In this document: one piece after another, positions 8,026 to 16,895 of the stretch
Layout: every line of letters begins with the position of its first letter
Position numbering within the stretch: the first letter of the stretch is position 1
Assembly: GCF_965208485.1 (NCBI RefSeq)
Contig: NZ_OZ242344.1
Location: 2,852,001 to 2,916,000 of the forward strand
DNA from: Poriferisodalis sp965208485
GTDB lineage: Bacteria; Actinomycetota; Acidimicrobiia; Acidimicrobiales; Poriferisodalaceae
Reading direction: 5' to 3'
Length of the DNA: 64,000 nt
The notes under the pieces: generated by a model
Databases searched by the model: none
Seen by the model: only the letters and a program-made list of their open reading frames with translations
Told to the model about the DNA's origin: nothing
Position numbers and translations under genes: made by a program

Positions 8026-10977
8026 CTACTTGGGCGCCGTGACAGCGCTGCTGCGGGTGATGCGAAGCTGCGAGGACGCGTTCTTCTCATCGTTGTTCAT
8101 GGCCTCGGCGTAGCCGAGGGCCGCAGCGGCAACTGCGTCTGTCACAGGGTCCACACCGGCCTCTGCACCAGCAGCCGTGGTCACGAGGTCACGCACCTGC
8201 GGCAGCAGGAGCGGGTTGCCCGCCGTCAACTCGTAGCGGACCGATGTGGACGGTGCGCTGAAGCTCTTCGACGGACCCGGGTCGGCGTCCGCACCAGCGT
8301 CCAAGCGAGTTTGTTCCAGATCCAACTCATTCCGCAGATCGGCGTATTCGGCCGGATCGTCGTAGTCGGCGACCATCGGCACACCGCTGCCGCCGGAAAG
8401 ATCCAGACCGGCTGCGACGACGCGCTCGAGCGTGTTTCTGAGCACATCGGCGAGCAGTACCTCGTCACTGACGGACTCGACGTAGCCGTTGAAGCGGACC
8501 TCAACAGCGACCTTGGTTTCGCCCATTCCCAAGCCTTGTGAGGTTACGCCACGCTCGATGCCCTCGCCGGCTTCGCCAACGGTGCCAGTGCCACGCGCAA
8601 TCGTAAGCGGATTGTCGTTGGCAGGCATGCCGCAGCCGCCTTCGTTCAGTGCCTGGTTGACGACCGGGTCGATCACGACCTCGAACAGAGCGTCGAAGGC
8701 GCTGTTGCCTTCCAAGGCAGCCTTGAGATCTGCGAAGGTGGCCGTGCCGTTGTTGAACCGCACGAACACGGACTGGTCACGGCTGTTCACCCGCACGTCG
8801 ATGTCACGGTCCATGGCGGCATCGTAGGTGCTGGCACGGTCGAAGGTGAAGTTCCAGTTGTTGCCGGCAGCCCCCGCCGCGGCGCCGTCGGCCTTGGCCT
8901 TGAGCCACATGTCCGGCCGCAGGTCGGCGGTGTTGCGGGCCCCGTCGCTTCCGAATGGCAGGAAACCGTCGCCGTTGGTGATCGCAACGGGAACTACAGC
9001 GGACGCGTTCGTGCTGTGGTTCAGGCTGCTCATCGTCACTGCGGTGATCCTCGGACTCTTCTGAGCCGCAATGGTCGTGTACGAACGCTGCAGGCTCGTG
9101 TTGCCGGCAGCGTCCATGACAGCACTCGCAGCGATGGTGATCCGGTCACCCGCCGCAAACGTCTCGTTGGCCAAGACGATGTTGCCCGTGGTGAGTTCGG
9201 CAGCGACGAGTGCGCGAGCCTCGGCTGTTCCCAGCTTGACGGTCACATTTTCAGCAGCGAGTGTCGTAGCGAGCGGCATGCCGTTGTCGGTGATGGTCAC
9301 CCACGCCGTGCCTTGACCGGCGATGGATACCACGCTCACGGACGGGCGTGTGCGGTCAGGCGGCTTGGCTGTCACGGTGACCGACGCATCGCCGACGGGG
9401 CGCTGGTCCATGTTGGCGCCGAGCTTGGCACCGCCCATGATCGAGATCGTGTCGCCATTCCTGAGCGCCCGCGACAAGTTGACGGTCACCTTGCTGGGAT
9501 CGCACTGGTCCAAGCTGCCGGCCGTGTTCCGCGCGACATTTCCCTGGATGGGTGCAGGAGCGCCGTTGATCTCGAGGATGTCACGCATCTTGTTCGTGAG
9601 ATCCTCAGTCTGTGCAGCGGGATCCGCGCCGACGCCGGCGATGATGTCGCTGAAGTACAGATCGATACGGGTGTCGCCGACCTGAGGCGCATCGTTGCCG
9701 TCGACCTTGCCGTCCCCGTTCTGATCGGTCGGGTCGACCGCGTCGCCGGCACCCGAGGAGGTCTCGGTCGTGCCGCCGTGAGCGATCTGCACCGTCAGCG
9801 CATCAGCCGACGCTGCTGCCTCAAGAGCGGCCTGCATCACGCTGTCGCTCACCGCGCCAGTGCCGCCGACCGCAAGAATCTTGAGGTTCAGCTTGCTGCC
9901 GCCGACCGAGTCCGGCGTGGCAGCCAAGTAGTCGCGAATAGACGCGGGCAGCGTGTCGCCGACGATCAGCACCGGAACCAGCTCGCCGCCGGCATAGGTG
10001 CTCGACAGCACCGGAGCAGCAGCAACGCCGTCCGGCAGGCCGTCCATGCTCACCAGCGCCACGGTGTCCTCAGAGCTCGGAGCGAGGTTGTCCTTGCAGT
10101 CGCCGGTCAACAGCTCAGCCAGCGCCACCGAGGTCGCTCCCGCTGAGTCTCCGCCGATCCGGTCGACCGCGTCGACACCGGAGTCGCGCAGGGCGTCCTC
10201 GACGTCCGCGGACACGGCGTCGGTGTTGCCCACGATCACCACATGCTCGATGTCCTCAGCCTCGATGAAGTCCGCGGTGAACGAAGGCAGCTCATCAGAC
10301 GCCGTCAGCAGCATCGGCAACTGCAGACGATGCGCGATCGGGCCGACCATCATCACGTCGACCAGCGACACATCGCCGCCGTTGGCAAGGATCGCAGCCG
10401 GGTCCTCTGAGCCGCACCACGCTGCACCGCCGCCCAGCCGCGACGCCGCCTGAGCAGCCGTGTCGTAGCGGTCGACGCCCGCGATGCGCGACACAGTGGG
10501 CTCATTGGCGAGCGACTCGATGTCTTCGGCGACCGTGTCGGACACAGCACCGGTACCGCCCAGGATGTGGATGGTCCCCACGCCGTAGTCCTCGATGAAG
10601 TCGGCGACTCCGCCGTTCAGGCTGTCGCCCGGGGTCAGCAGGATCGGCGCGTCCAGGAATCCGGCAAGACCGGCGACCGACACGGCGTCGACGAGGCTGA
10701 CGCCCGACGCCACGAAGGCGACCGGCACCGCGCCGAGGCCCTTGGACCTGCCGAAGTTGTTGGCGAGGCGAAGGGCAGTGTCGTACCGGTCACGGCCGCC
10801 GAACTCGCGCACCATGGCGGTGCCGGCGTCGTTGTCGTGATCGAACAGCGCCTCGCTGGAACTGTTTGCGGCCTGAGCAGGAGCACCCGCTACGACCGCG
10901 AGCACCGATGCCACGAGCATCGCCGCCAAGATCGCAGCCAAGGAGCGCCTGCCCTGCCGCTTCGAGTAGATAGTCAA
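8026..10977 (-). CDS. Large secreted CWB2-repeat surface protein
   Basis: 983 residues with a Sec signal (RRSLAAILAAMLVASVLAVVAGAPAQAA). Three cell-wall-binding type 2 repeats follow in about residues 50-400 (VREFGGRDRYDTALRLAN; VSRIAGVDRYDTAAQAAS; VDRIGGDSAGATSVALAE), each with the ILGGTGAVS / VIVGNTDAVS core. This module anchors clostridial and actinobacterial S-layer or surface proteins to anionic wall polymers. Near residue 420 there is a calcium-loop-like DQNGDGKVDGND (dockerin/EF-hand type). The remaining 550 residues look like beta-sandwich modules (VSVVSIAGQGTAWVTITDNG) and an unknown C-terminal domain. The start is TTG behind AAGGAGAG. The protein is probably abundant, S-layer-like, and transcribed alone. 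Confidence 0.85.
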   Translation of the reverse strand: MTIYSKRQGRRSLAAILAAMLVASVLAVVAGAPAQAANSSSEALFDHDNDAGTAMVREFGGRDRYDTALRLANNFGRSKGLGAVPVAFVASGVSLVDAVSVAGLAGFLDAPILLTPGDSLNGGVADFIEDYGVGTIHILGGTGAVSDTVAEDIESLANEPTVSRIAGVDRYDTAAQAASRLGGGAAWCGSEDPAAILANGGDVSLVDVMMVGPIAHRLQLPMLLTASDELPSFTADFIEAEDIEHVVIVGNTDAVSADVEDALRDSGVDAVDRIGGDSAGATSVALAELLTGDCKDNLAPSSEDTVALVSMDGLPDGVAAAPVLSSTYAGGELVPVLIVGDTLPASIRDYLAATPDSVGGSKLNLKILAVGGTGAVSDSVMQAALEAAASADALTVQIAHGGTTETSSGAGDAVDPTDQNGDGKVDGNDAPQVGDTRIDLYFSDIIAGVGADPAAQTEDLTNKMRDILEINGAPAPIQGNVARNTAGSLDQCDPSKVTVNLSRALRNGDTISIMGGAKLGANMDQRPVGDASVTVTAKPPDRTRPSVSVVSIAGQGTAWVTITDNGMPLATTLAAENVTVKLGTAEARALVAAELTTGNIVLANETFAAGDRITIAASAVMDAAGNTSLQRSYTTIAAQKSPRITAVTMSSLNHSTNASAVVPVAITNGDGFLPFGSDGARNTADLRPDMWLKAKADGAAAGAAGNNWNFTFDRASTYDAAMDRDIDVRVNSRDQSVFVRFNNGTATFADLKAALEGNSAFDALFEVVIDPVVNQALNEGGCGMPANDNPLTIARGTGTVGEAGEGIERGVTSQGLGMGETKVAVEVRFNGYVESVSDEVLLADVLRNTLERVVAAGLDLSGGSGVPMVADYDDPAEYADLRNELDLEQTRLDAGADADPGPSKSFSAPSTSVRYELTAGNPLLLPQVRDLVTTAAGAEAGVDPVTDAVAAAALGYAEAMNNDEKNASSQLRITRSSAVTAPK

Positions 10978-11146
10978 GGTTATGTCTCTCCTTGTTCTGT
11001 GCAGCGGGACATGCTCCCGCTCTGCATTGTCAAACCCCGCGTCGCCGCGGTTTGTGACAGCGCCGACCGGTTGAAGGGCTCATCTCGACGCTGGTGCATG
11101 TCCAGCGCACGTGATGAGACCAACCTGCTGTTCCGCCTATCCGAAG

Positions 11147-11171
11147 TACGCGGTACACGGAAGTACACGGA
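11147..11171. promoter_or_regulatory. Direct repeats in the divergent CWB2 promoter region
   Basis: GTACGCGGTACACGGAAGTACACGG contains a repeated (A)GTAC(A/G)CGG unit, about 170 bp upstream of each of the two divergent surface-protein genes (343-bp gap, 10978-11320). It is a candidate binding site for a shared regulator. No consensus promoter could be assigned with confidence. Confidence 0.35.
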
Positions 11172-11320
11172 ACAAGACCAGTGTAACGGCCGTCGTCACC
11201 GTGTCATAGGGGAATTTTGCCCGATGTGCGAGAGGCCGCGAACGGCTCGGCCGACGACCTCGCGGAGATTAGGGCTGGTGAGCACCAGGGCTGGACAGCG
11301 GTGCGACAGACTGTCGGGCG

Positions 11321-14068
11321 GTGACGTTGAAGCGACTGCCCCGGCGGGCTCGATGGGCGGCGGCGCTGGCCGCAGGACTGACGGCGGCATCGCTGCTGGC
11401 CGTGCCCCGCGCCGGGGGCCAGGGCGCCGCCGGGGAGGAAGAGGGTCCGGTCTCGCCACGGCAATGGCCGCAGTCGTTCCTGGCTCAGCCAGAGCTGGAG
11501 GGCTGGCCGAACGCGGTGCGCATGTGGGGTCCCGACCGGCACCAGACCGCACTGGCCGTGTCGCTCGCCTCGCGGGGCTCGGGCGGCTACCCGTTCGACA
11601 CTGCCGATGCCACCTCCGGCGGCGGCCGCAGCCTGGGCGCGGCCGATGGCTGGTGGGGGCTGGAGCTGTGCCCCCGATCCATCATCGTGGCGGCCTCCGA
11701 CGTGCCCGCCGATGCAGTCACCGCCGCCTCGCTGTCTGACTCCACCGGCCGCTCCAGCGAGCCGTACCTCCGGCGCGTCGCCGCCAGCGACCCCCTGTTC
11801 GACCCCATCGGCGGCTTCGCCCGGGTCGACACGTTCGCAGCGCCCATCCTGCTGACCGAGTCCGCCCGCGACGGCGCCGGTTCGCTGCATCACGCCGCCC
11901 GGTTCGCCGCGCAAGACCTGCGCACCGGCGGCTGCAACGCCGCCCGCCAGGCCATCATCGTGGGCGGACCCGCGGCGGTGCCCGTCGAGATCGAGCAGGA
12001 GCTCGTCTCCATCGGCTACAGCGAGGTGTTCCGGGTGAGCGGCGAGACCCGTTACAGCACGGCTGCTGCTGTGGCCCAGTCGCTGGGCACTCAGTCGATA
12101 CCCCGCAGTGCTGCGGGGTGCGACGACCCTTCGGCAGCCGACGGCAGCGCGGTGCCGGCCTTCTACGCCAACTCGGTGGTGGAGTGGCGCGAGCGGGCCA
12201 GCAAGTGCGAGCTGCTGGGCCGAACCGTCGTGCTCGCCAAGCCGCTCGACGCATTGGCTGCCGGCTGGTGGACCAGCTTCTGGCAGGTGCCGGTGCTGCT
12301 GCACGACGGCAGCGACGAGCTGCCCGAAGAGACCGCCGTGGCGCTGAGCCTGCTCGACATGGAGAACCTGATTGTGCTGGGCGACACCTCGCAGGTGCCC
12401 GAGGCGGTGGCAGATCTGGCTGCGCAGATCGCTCGGGCCGAGATGCGCCGGGTGGCGGGCGCTGACCGGCATGAGACCAGTGTGGAGATGGCCAAGATCT
12501 TCGGCGGCTGGTGGCCCACCCGGACTGGCGACCACTTCGCCCGGTCATCGGTGTGCCTGGCTGCATTGAGCGACGAGAGCCAGCGCGCCCGAGGCTGGCC
12601 CGATGCGCTGAGCGCCGGTGCATTCTGCGGTGCGGCCACGGCGCCGTCCCCGGCCACGTTCCCGTACGTCACCGAGCGCTTGGTGGGTCCGCTCGATGCG
12701 CCCGAGCCGGGTCTGGCAGCGTCGGCACGGCGACCGGCTTCGGGCGCCGACTCCACGGCGGCGCCAAGGCCCGCACATGCGGCAGTGCCCATGCTGCTCG
12801 TGCCTGCGGGCGCCGACGAATTGCCGGCGCCGGTGGCGAAGTTCCTGCGCGACATCTTCGTGGCAGGCCGGCCGTGCTCGCAGGCAGTCGGCGGCATCGA
12901 CGCGGGCGGCTCGGGCGCCGACGACGGCGGGGCGTATGCCGCCGCGGTGAACTCCGGGCTGTGCTTCGCACCCGGGATGGTGCTGGCATTCGGCGGCGAG
13001 GCCGTCATCACTGCCGATGTGCTCGCGCAGGCGTCGGCGCTGGTGAGCGGGCGCTTGACGCCCGACGCCGAGCCTGAGGCGCCGGTCCTGGTGGGGGCCT
13101 TTGCGCCGCATCACGATGATCCGGATCGGATCGAGAAAGCCCCCGCTGCCAAGCGGGGCCTGGGGGCGTTCGCGAGCAAGCTCAGGTTCGACGGCACCGT
13201 CTTCCATCGGGGCGGCGCCGACGGAGCGATCACCGGCGCCGCCGACAGCTCGTTCGGCGCGGGCCAGGACTGGCTGTGCTTCCCGCGCGGCACCTACGGC
13301 GATGCACGCTGGCTGGTGGTCGAGACCTCGCCCGACACGCCTCCGGTGCTCGAGGCCGATCTCACCGTCCTGGGCTGGTATCGGGGCGACGCGGACGGGG
13401 TGCGGCGCATGCCCAAGCCGACGAGCCCGGGATGCGTGGCGGCTGCGCTGTCCGAGACCGATGCCAACTACGTCCGGGCCGTCGGCCCCTACGGGCGCAC
13501 TTCACGGGCAGTGACCGTGGCGGCCAACGCCAACCGGCAGTTCCGGCTGACCGACGTGGTGGAGGCGGCCGAGCCGGTGTCGAGCGGGGTGCCCAGCGGC
13601 GCCCGCCCGCCCACCGGCGGCACGACCAGGCTGGCGTTCCGCAGCCGTGACCCCGGCGTCTTCGCACATCTGCCGCCGCAGCGCCAGCAGGCGCGCGAGG
13701 CGTTCGTGTCGGTGGAGATCGTGCGGGGACTCGGCGCGGAGGCGCTCGATCTGTTCAGTGCTCTGTGGTCGCTGGAGACCGAATCAGGCACGGTGTCAGG
13801 CATTGCCGAGGGCGAGGCGCGCTTCGTCGCGGACCGCTGGGAGCTGCGGGGCATGAGCGCCCTGCGGTCGGGGTCGTGGCTGCGCGCGCTTTACGGCTCC
13901 CGGCCTTCCGAACCGCCGGGCCTCGTGGCAGGGGCCGCCGCAGCCGGCTTGGCCGATGGCGGTTACGGCGCCGGAGGTTTCGTGGCGAGCATCGGCGTGA
14001 ACGGCATCGGCAACGACGACGACACGATCGTCTGGCGAGTCGATGCCTACGTCAACGCTGAGCCATAA
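11321..14068 (+). CDS. Secreted protein with CWB2 repeats
   Basis: 915 residues, GTG start. Signal peptide RRARWAAALAAGLTAASLLAVPRAGG. CWB2 repeats are recognisable at GWPNAVRMWGPDRHQTALAVS, YSEVFRVSGETRYSTAAAVAQSLG (with AIIVGGPAAVPVEIE before it) and MRRVAGADRHETSVEMAKIFGG, interrupted by loops richer in Gly and Ala than usual. The second half (about 600-915) has no repeats and no motif I recognise; it contains several Cys pairs and a C-terminal all-beta-looking segment. Its role is probably cell-surface binding or adhesion. It lies 30 bp upstream of the CWB2-protease gene, probably in the same operon. Confidence 0.8.
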   Translation: MTLKRLPRRARWAAALAAGLTAASLLAVPRAGGQGAAGEEEGPVSPRQWPQSFLAQPELEGWPNAVRMWGPDRHQTALAVSLASRGSGGYPFDTADATSGGGRSLGAADGWWGLELCPRSIIVAASDVPADAVTAASLSDSTGRSSEPYLRRVAASDPLFDPIGGFARVDTFAAPILLTESARDGAGSLHHAARFAAQDLRTGGCNAARQAIIVGGPAAVPVEIEQELVSIGYSEVFRVSGETRYSTAAAVAQSLGTQSIPRSAAGCDDPSAADGSAVPAFYANSVVEWRERASKCELLGRTVVLAKPLDALAAGWWTSFWQVPVLLHDGSDELPEETAVALSLLDMENLIVLGDTSQVPEAVADLAAQIARAEMRRVAGADRHETSVEMAKIFGGWWPTRTGDHFARSSVCLAALSDESQRARGWPDALSAGAFCGAATAPSPATFPYVTERLVGPLDAPEPGLAASARRPASGADSTAAPRPAHAAVPMLLVPAGADELPAPVAKFLRDIFVAGRPCSQAVGGIDAGGSGADDGGAYAAAVNSGLCFAPGMVLAFGGEAVITADVLAQASALVSGRLTPDAEPEAPVLVGAFAPHHDDPDRIEKAPAAKRGLGAFASKLRFDGTVFHRGGADGAITGAADSSFGAGQDWLCFPRGTYGDARWLVVETSPDTPPVLEADLTVLGWYRGDADGVRRMPKPTSPGCVAAALSETDANYVRAVGPYGRTSRAVTVAANANRQFRLTDVVEAAEPVSSGVPSGARPPTGGTTRLAFRSRDPGVFAHLPPQRQQAREAFVSVEIVRGLGAEALDLFSALWSLETESGTVSGIAEGEARFVADRWELRGMSALRSGSWLRALYGSRPSEPPGLVAGAAAAGLADGGYGAGGFVASIGVNGIGNDDDTIVWRVDAYVNAEP

Positions 14069-14098
14069 AATCCCGGTGGCCGGAAGGGCGAAGCAGAC

Positions 14099-15853
14099 AT
14101 GAGTCACACCTTGGGTCGGCGCAACCGCGGCCTGAATTCGCCCGCCCGCCGAGCACGGCACCGCCGCCGGCCGTTCTCTCTCGGCTTGGCTGCTGCCGTG
14201 CTGGCCGGCTCAGTGGTGCTCGCCCCGAGGCCGGCGGCCGCGCAGAGCGCGGACATCACGGCTCAACGGGTCGCCGGTTCCAGCGTGTACGACATCGCTG
14301 TCAATGTGGCCGGCGTTCTGTGCAGCACCGAAGCGGGCTCGCACAGCGTGGCGCTGGCGTCGGGCGAGAACTGGCCCGACGCGCTTGCGGGTGCAGCGCT
14401 GGACCGGCCGCTGCTGCTGACCAAGCAGGCTTTCCTGCCGGCCATCACCCGGCTGTATCTCGCGCCGTGCGTATCGCACCCCAAGGCCAAGGTGATCATC
14501 CTGGGCGGCAGCGCTGCCGTCTCCGAAAGCGTGGCGGACACCCTGCGGGCCATGGGCTACGAGGTGGATCGCATTGCCGGCGCCGACCGCTACGAGACCG
14601 CCCGGCGGGCAGCGAGCGTGTTCGCCCCCGACACGCTCAGCACGGTGCATGTGGCGTCGGGGCGCAACTTCGCCGACGCCATCGCCGCCGCGCCCAATGT
14701 CAGCAAGGGCACTCCGCTCATCCTCACTCCGCCGGACGAACTGCATCCCCAGGCGCGCCGCTTTCTCACCGACGAGGACCGGACGGTCGAATCGGTGACG
14801 ATCCTCGGTGGGATGGCCGCCGTGTCCGCTGAGGTCGAGGCCGAGATCAAGGCGTTCGGCATCGACACCAGCCGCGTTGCCGGCGCTGACCGCTACGAGA
14901 CCGCCGCCGAGATCGCTCGGCGGGCATTCAGCACCGCGGGCTGCCACCCCGTCACCGATGTGGCGGTTGCCAGCGGGACGATCCCGTTCGGCGGACTGGC
15001 CGCCGGCGCCGTGCGGGGTCCCTGCCAGCCGCTGCTGCTGGCGCCTGATCCGAACAGCCCAGTGCCCGAGGCGCTCGCAGAGTTCGGACGCGACTGGGCA
15101 CTGGCCATCGGCGCCGGCGCCGAGGCGTCGGTGACCGGCATCGGCCCGTCGTCAGTCATCTCGTCAGCGGCGATCCTGGCGGTGTCCACTGGCATATCGG
15201 CAAGCACCGGCGACCCGGACGGCGCCACCGGGGAATTGAACTGGACCCAGCTTGCCCCTGCGGTGGTGCGGGTCGAATGCCTTGACATCTCGGGTCGCCC
15301 GATCAAGATCGGCTCCGGCTTCTTCGTCGACGACGGCCGCACGATCGTGACGAACTATCACGTCGTCGAGGCCGATCCGGGAAGGCCGTGCCGTCGCATC
15401 CGGGCGTCGCTGGGCGGCACCTTCGAACAGGAACCGACACGCGAGATGCCAGTGGCGCTCAAGCGGTCTGCGCCCGCGCGTGACCTCGCTCTGCTGGTGA
15501 CCGATCCTGACATCGCCGCCAATCGCACGCTTGCTCTTTCCACTGAGGCGCTTCGAGTCGGCGAGACCATCACGGCGCTGGGCTACCCGCGAGTGGGCGG
15601 CGCCACGCTCACCCTCACCACCGGCCGTTATTCGGGCACCCAGCAGCTGGATGGCCTGACATGGATCAATACCGACACGCCGATAGCGCTCGGCAACAGC
15701 GGCGGCCCGGTGCTGAACGACCGCCAGGAGGTTGTCGGCGTCGCGACACTGCTGCGAATCTCCGTCAGCAATGGCACGGCCCTCGGCGCGCTCAGCTTGC
15801 TGGTGCCCGCCGAAGACGTGATCGCGCTGATAGCCGGCGACCTCGGCGAGTAA
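14099..15853 (+). CDS. CWB2-anchored trypsin-like serine protease
   Basis: 584 residues. Signal peptide (FSLGLAAAVLAGSVVLAPRPAAAQS), then three CWB2 repeats (ITAQRVAGSSVYDIAVNVA; VDRIAGADRYETARRAAS; TSRVAGADRYETAAEIARR) spanning residues 50-360. From about residue 380 there is a HtrA/trypsin-like domain with catalytic His421 (TNYHVVEA), Asp462 (ARDLALLV) and Ser534 (ALGNSGGPVL). GSGFFVDDGRTIVTNYHVV is typical of surface serine proteases that cleave or mature exported proteins. No PDZ domain follows. A CWB2-protease fusion next to two other CWB2 proteins suggests it processes or remodels the same surface layer. Confidence 0.9.
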   Translation: MSHTLGRRNRGLNSPARRARHRRRPFSLGLAAAVLAGSVVLAPRPAAAQSADITAQRVAGSSVYDIAVNVAGVLCSTEAGSHSVALASGENWPDALAGAALDRPLLLTKQAFLPAITRLYLAPCVSHPKAKVIILGGSAAVSESVADTLRAMGYEVDRIAGADRYETARRAASVFAPDTLSTVHVASGRNFADAIAAAPNVSKGTPLILTPPDELHPQARRFLTDEDRTVESVTILGGMAAVSAEVEAEIKAFGIDTSRVAGADRYETAAEIARRAFSTAGCHPVTDVAVASGTIPFGGLAAGAVRGPCQPLLLAPDPNSPVPEALAEFGRDWALAIGAGAEASVTGIGPSSVISSAAILAVSTGISASTGDPDGATGELNWTQLAPAVVRVECLDISGRPIKIGSGFFVDDGRTIVTNYHVVEADPGRPCRRIRASLGGTFEQEPTREMPVALKRSAPARDLALLVTDPDIAANRTLALSTEALRVGETITALGYPRVGGATLTLTTGRYSGTQQLDGLTWINTDTPIALGNSGGPVLNDRQEVVGVATLLRISVSNGTALGALSLLVPAEDVIALIAGDLGE

Positions 15854-16136
15854 CCACAGTTCCGAGCAGCCAGAGCGAGCAGCCAGAGATCGGCGTCGAG
15901 AACCCCGCTCGACATCGCTGGCCCATTATCCCACAGAACCGCGAAGGGTCCGTTTGGGACGATCAGAGATGGTCAGAGATGCGATTCGGCCGGCCAAGCT
16001 CATTTCGCGCTGACCGAGGTTCCGCGTCACGGCGCAAGACGTGACGGCATCCGGCGGCGCAGCGAGGCACTGCCGTAGGCTCTGCCGAGGAAGGCGGCGG
16101 CAGGACGCGAGCAGGCGAGAAGGGGCGGGCACGCCA

Positions 16137-16721
16137 ATGACGACGGGCCGAAGCGAGAGGCTGCTGGAGATTCTGCGGACCCAAGGGCTCACGGAGCTTC
16201 CCGAGCCGGTGCAGCTCGCGTCGGGCAACATCTCCCGCTACTTCATCGACGGCAAAGCGGCGCTGGGCGCCGGCGACGACCTGCGCCTGGCGGCCGAGGC
16301 CGTCGACGAGCGGGTGACCGGCGCGGGAGTCGAGTTCGACGCCGTCGGCGGGCTGACCCTGGGTGCCGATGCGCTGTGCGCCGCCATAGCGGTAGTGAGC
16401 GGTGCAAGCTGGTTCATCGTGCGCAAGGAAGCCAAGGGGCGAGGGACGAACCGCTTGGTCGAGGGCACCCGGATCGGCGAAGGTCACCGGGTGCTGCTGA
16501 TCGACGATGTGGTGACCACGGGCGGCTCGATCCTGCAGGCCTATGAGAGCGTTCAGGCAACCGGAGCGCAGGTAGTGGCCGCCGTCACGCTGGCCGACCG
16601 GGGCGACGACGCACGCCGCTCCTTCGACGAGCAGGGCGTGCCCTATTTCCCGATGGCCACCTACGAGGAGATGGGCATCCCCGCCATCGGCGCCGAGACC
16701 GCCGACCTCGCTGTCGGCTGA
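16137..16721 (+). CDS. pyrE: Orotate phosphoribosyltransferase
   Basis: 194 residues. It converts orotate and PRPP to OMP in pyrimidine synthesis. It has the family-length fold, the N-terminal LASGNISRYFIDGKAAL, VGGLTLGADALCAAIA, WFIVRKEAKGRGTN (flexible catalytic loop Lys) and the PRPP-binding VLLIDDVVTTGGSI. ATG 16137 is preferred over the upstream extension because the added 32 residues are Arg-rich and unlike the family. No other pyr genes are adjacent. Confidence 0.92.
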   Translation: MTTGRSERLLEILRTQGLTELPEPVQLASGNISRYFIDGKAALGAGDDLRLAAEAVDERVTGAGVEFDAVGGLTLGADALCAAIAVVSGASWFIVRKEAKGRGTNRLVEGTRIGEGHRVLLIDDVVTTGGSILQAYESVQATGAQVVAAVTLADRGDDARRSFDEQGVPYFPMATYEEMGIPAIGAETADLAVG

Positions 16722-16895
16722 GCCAGCCCGCCGGTTTGCTGCGACCCCGCAGCATTGCGGCTGATGTGCGAATTGTGCGAATTGACTGCAACTTCAGAAC
16801 TGCTGGAGATGTGACGACGAGACCTGTTGGGGGCTGCGGTAGCATCGTGACTGACGGGAGCGACGGCGTTCCCGCTGTTTGTGTGCGTGAGTGCG

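Noticed and set aside
9016..10146. A 376-codon frame opposite the large CWB2 gene
   Set aside because: Antisense shadow of a gene with clear signal peptide and repeats; no motif of its own.
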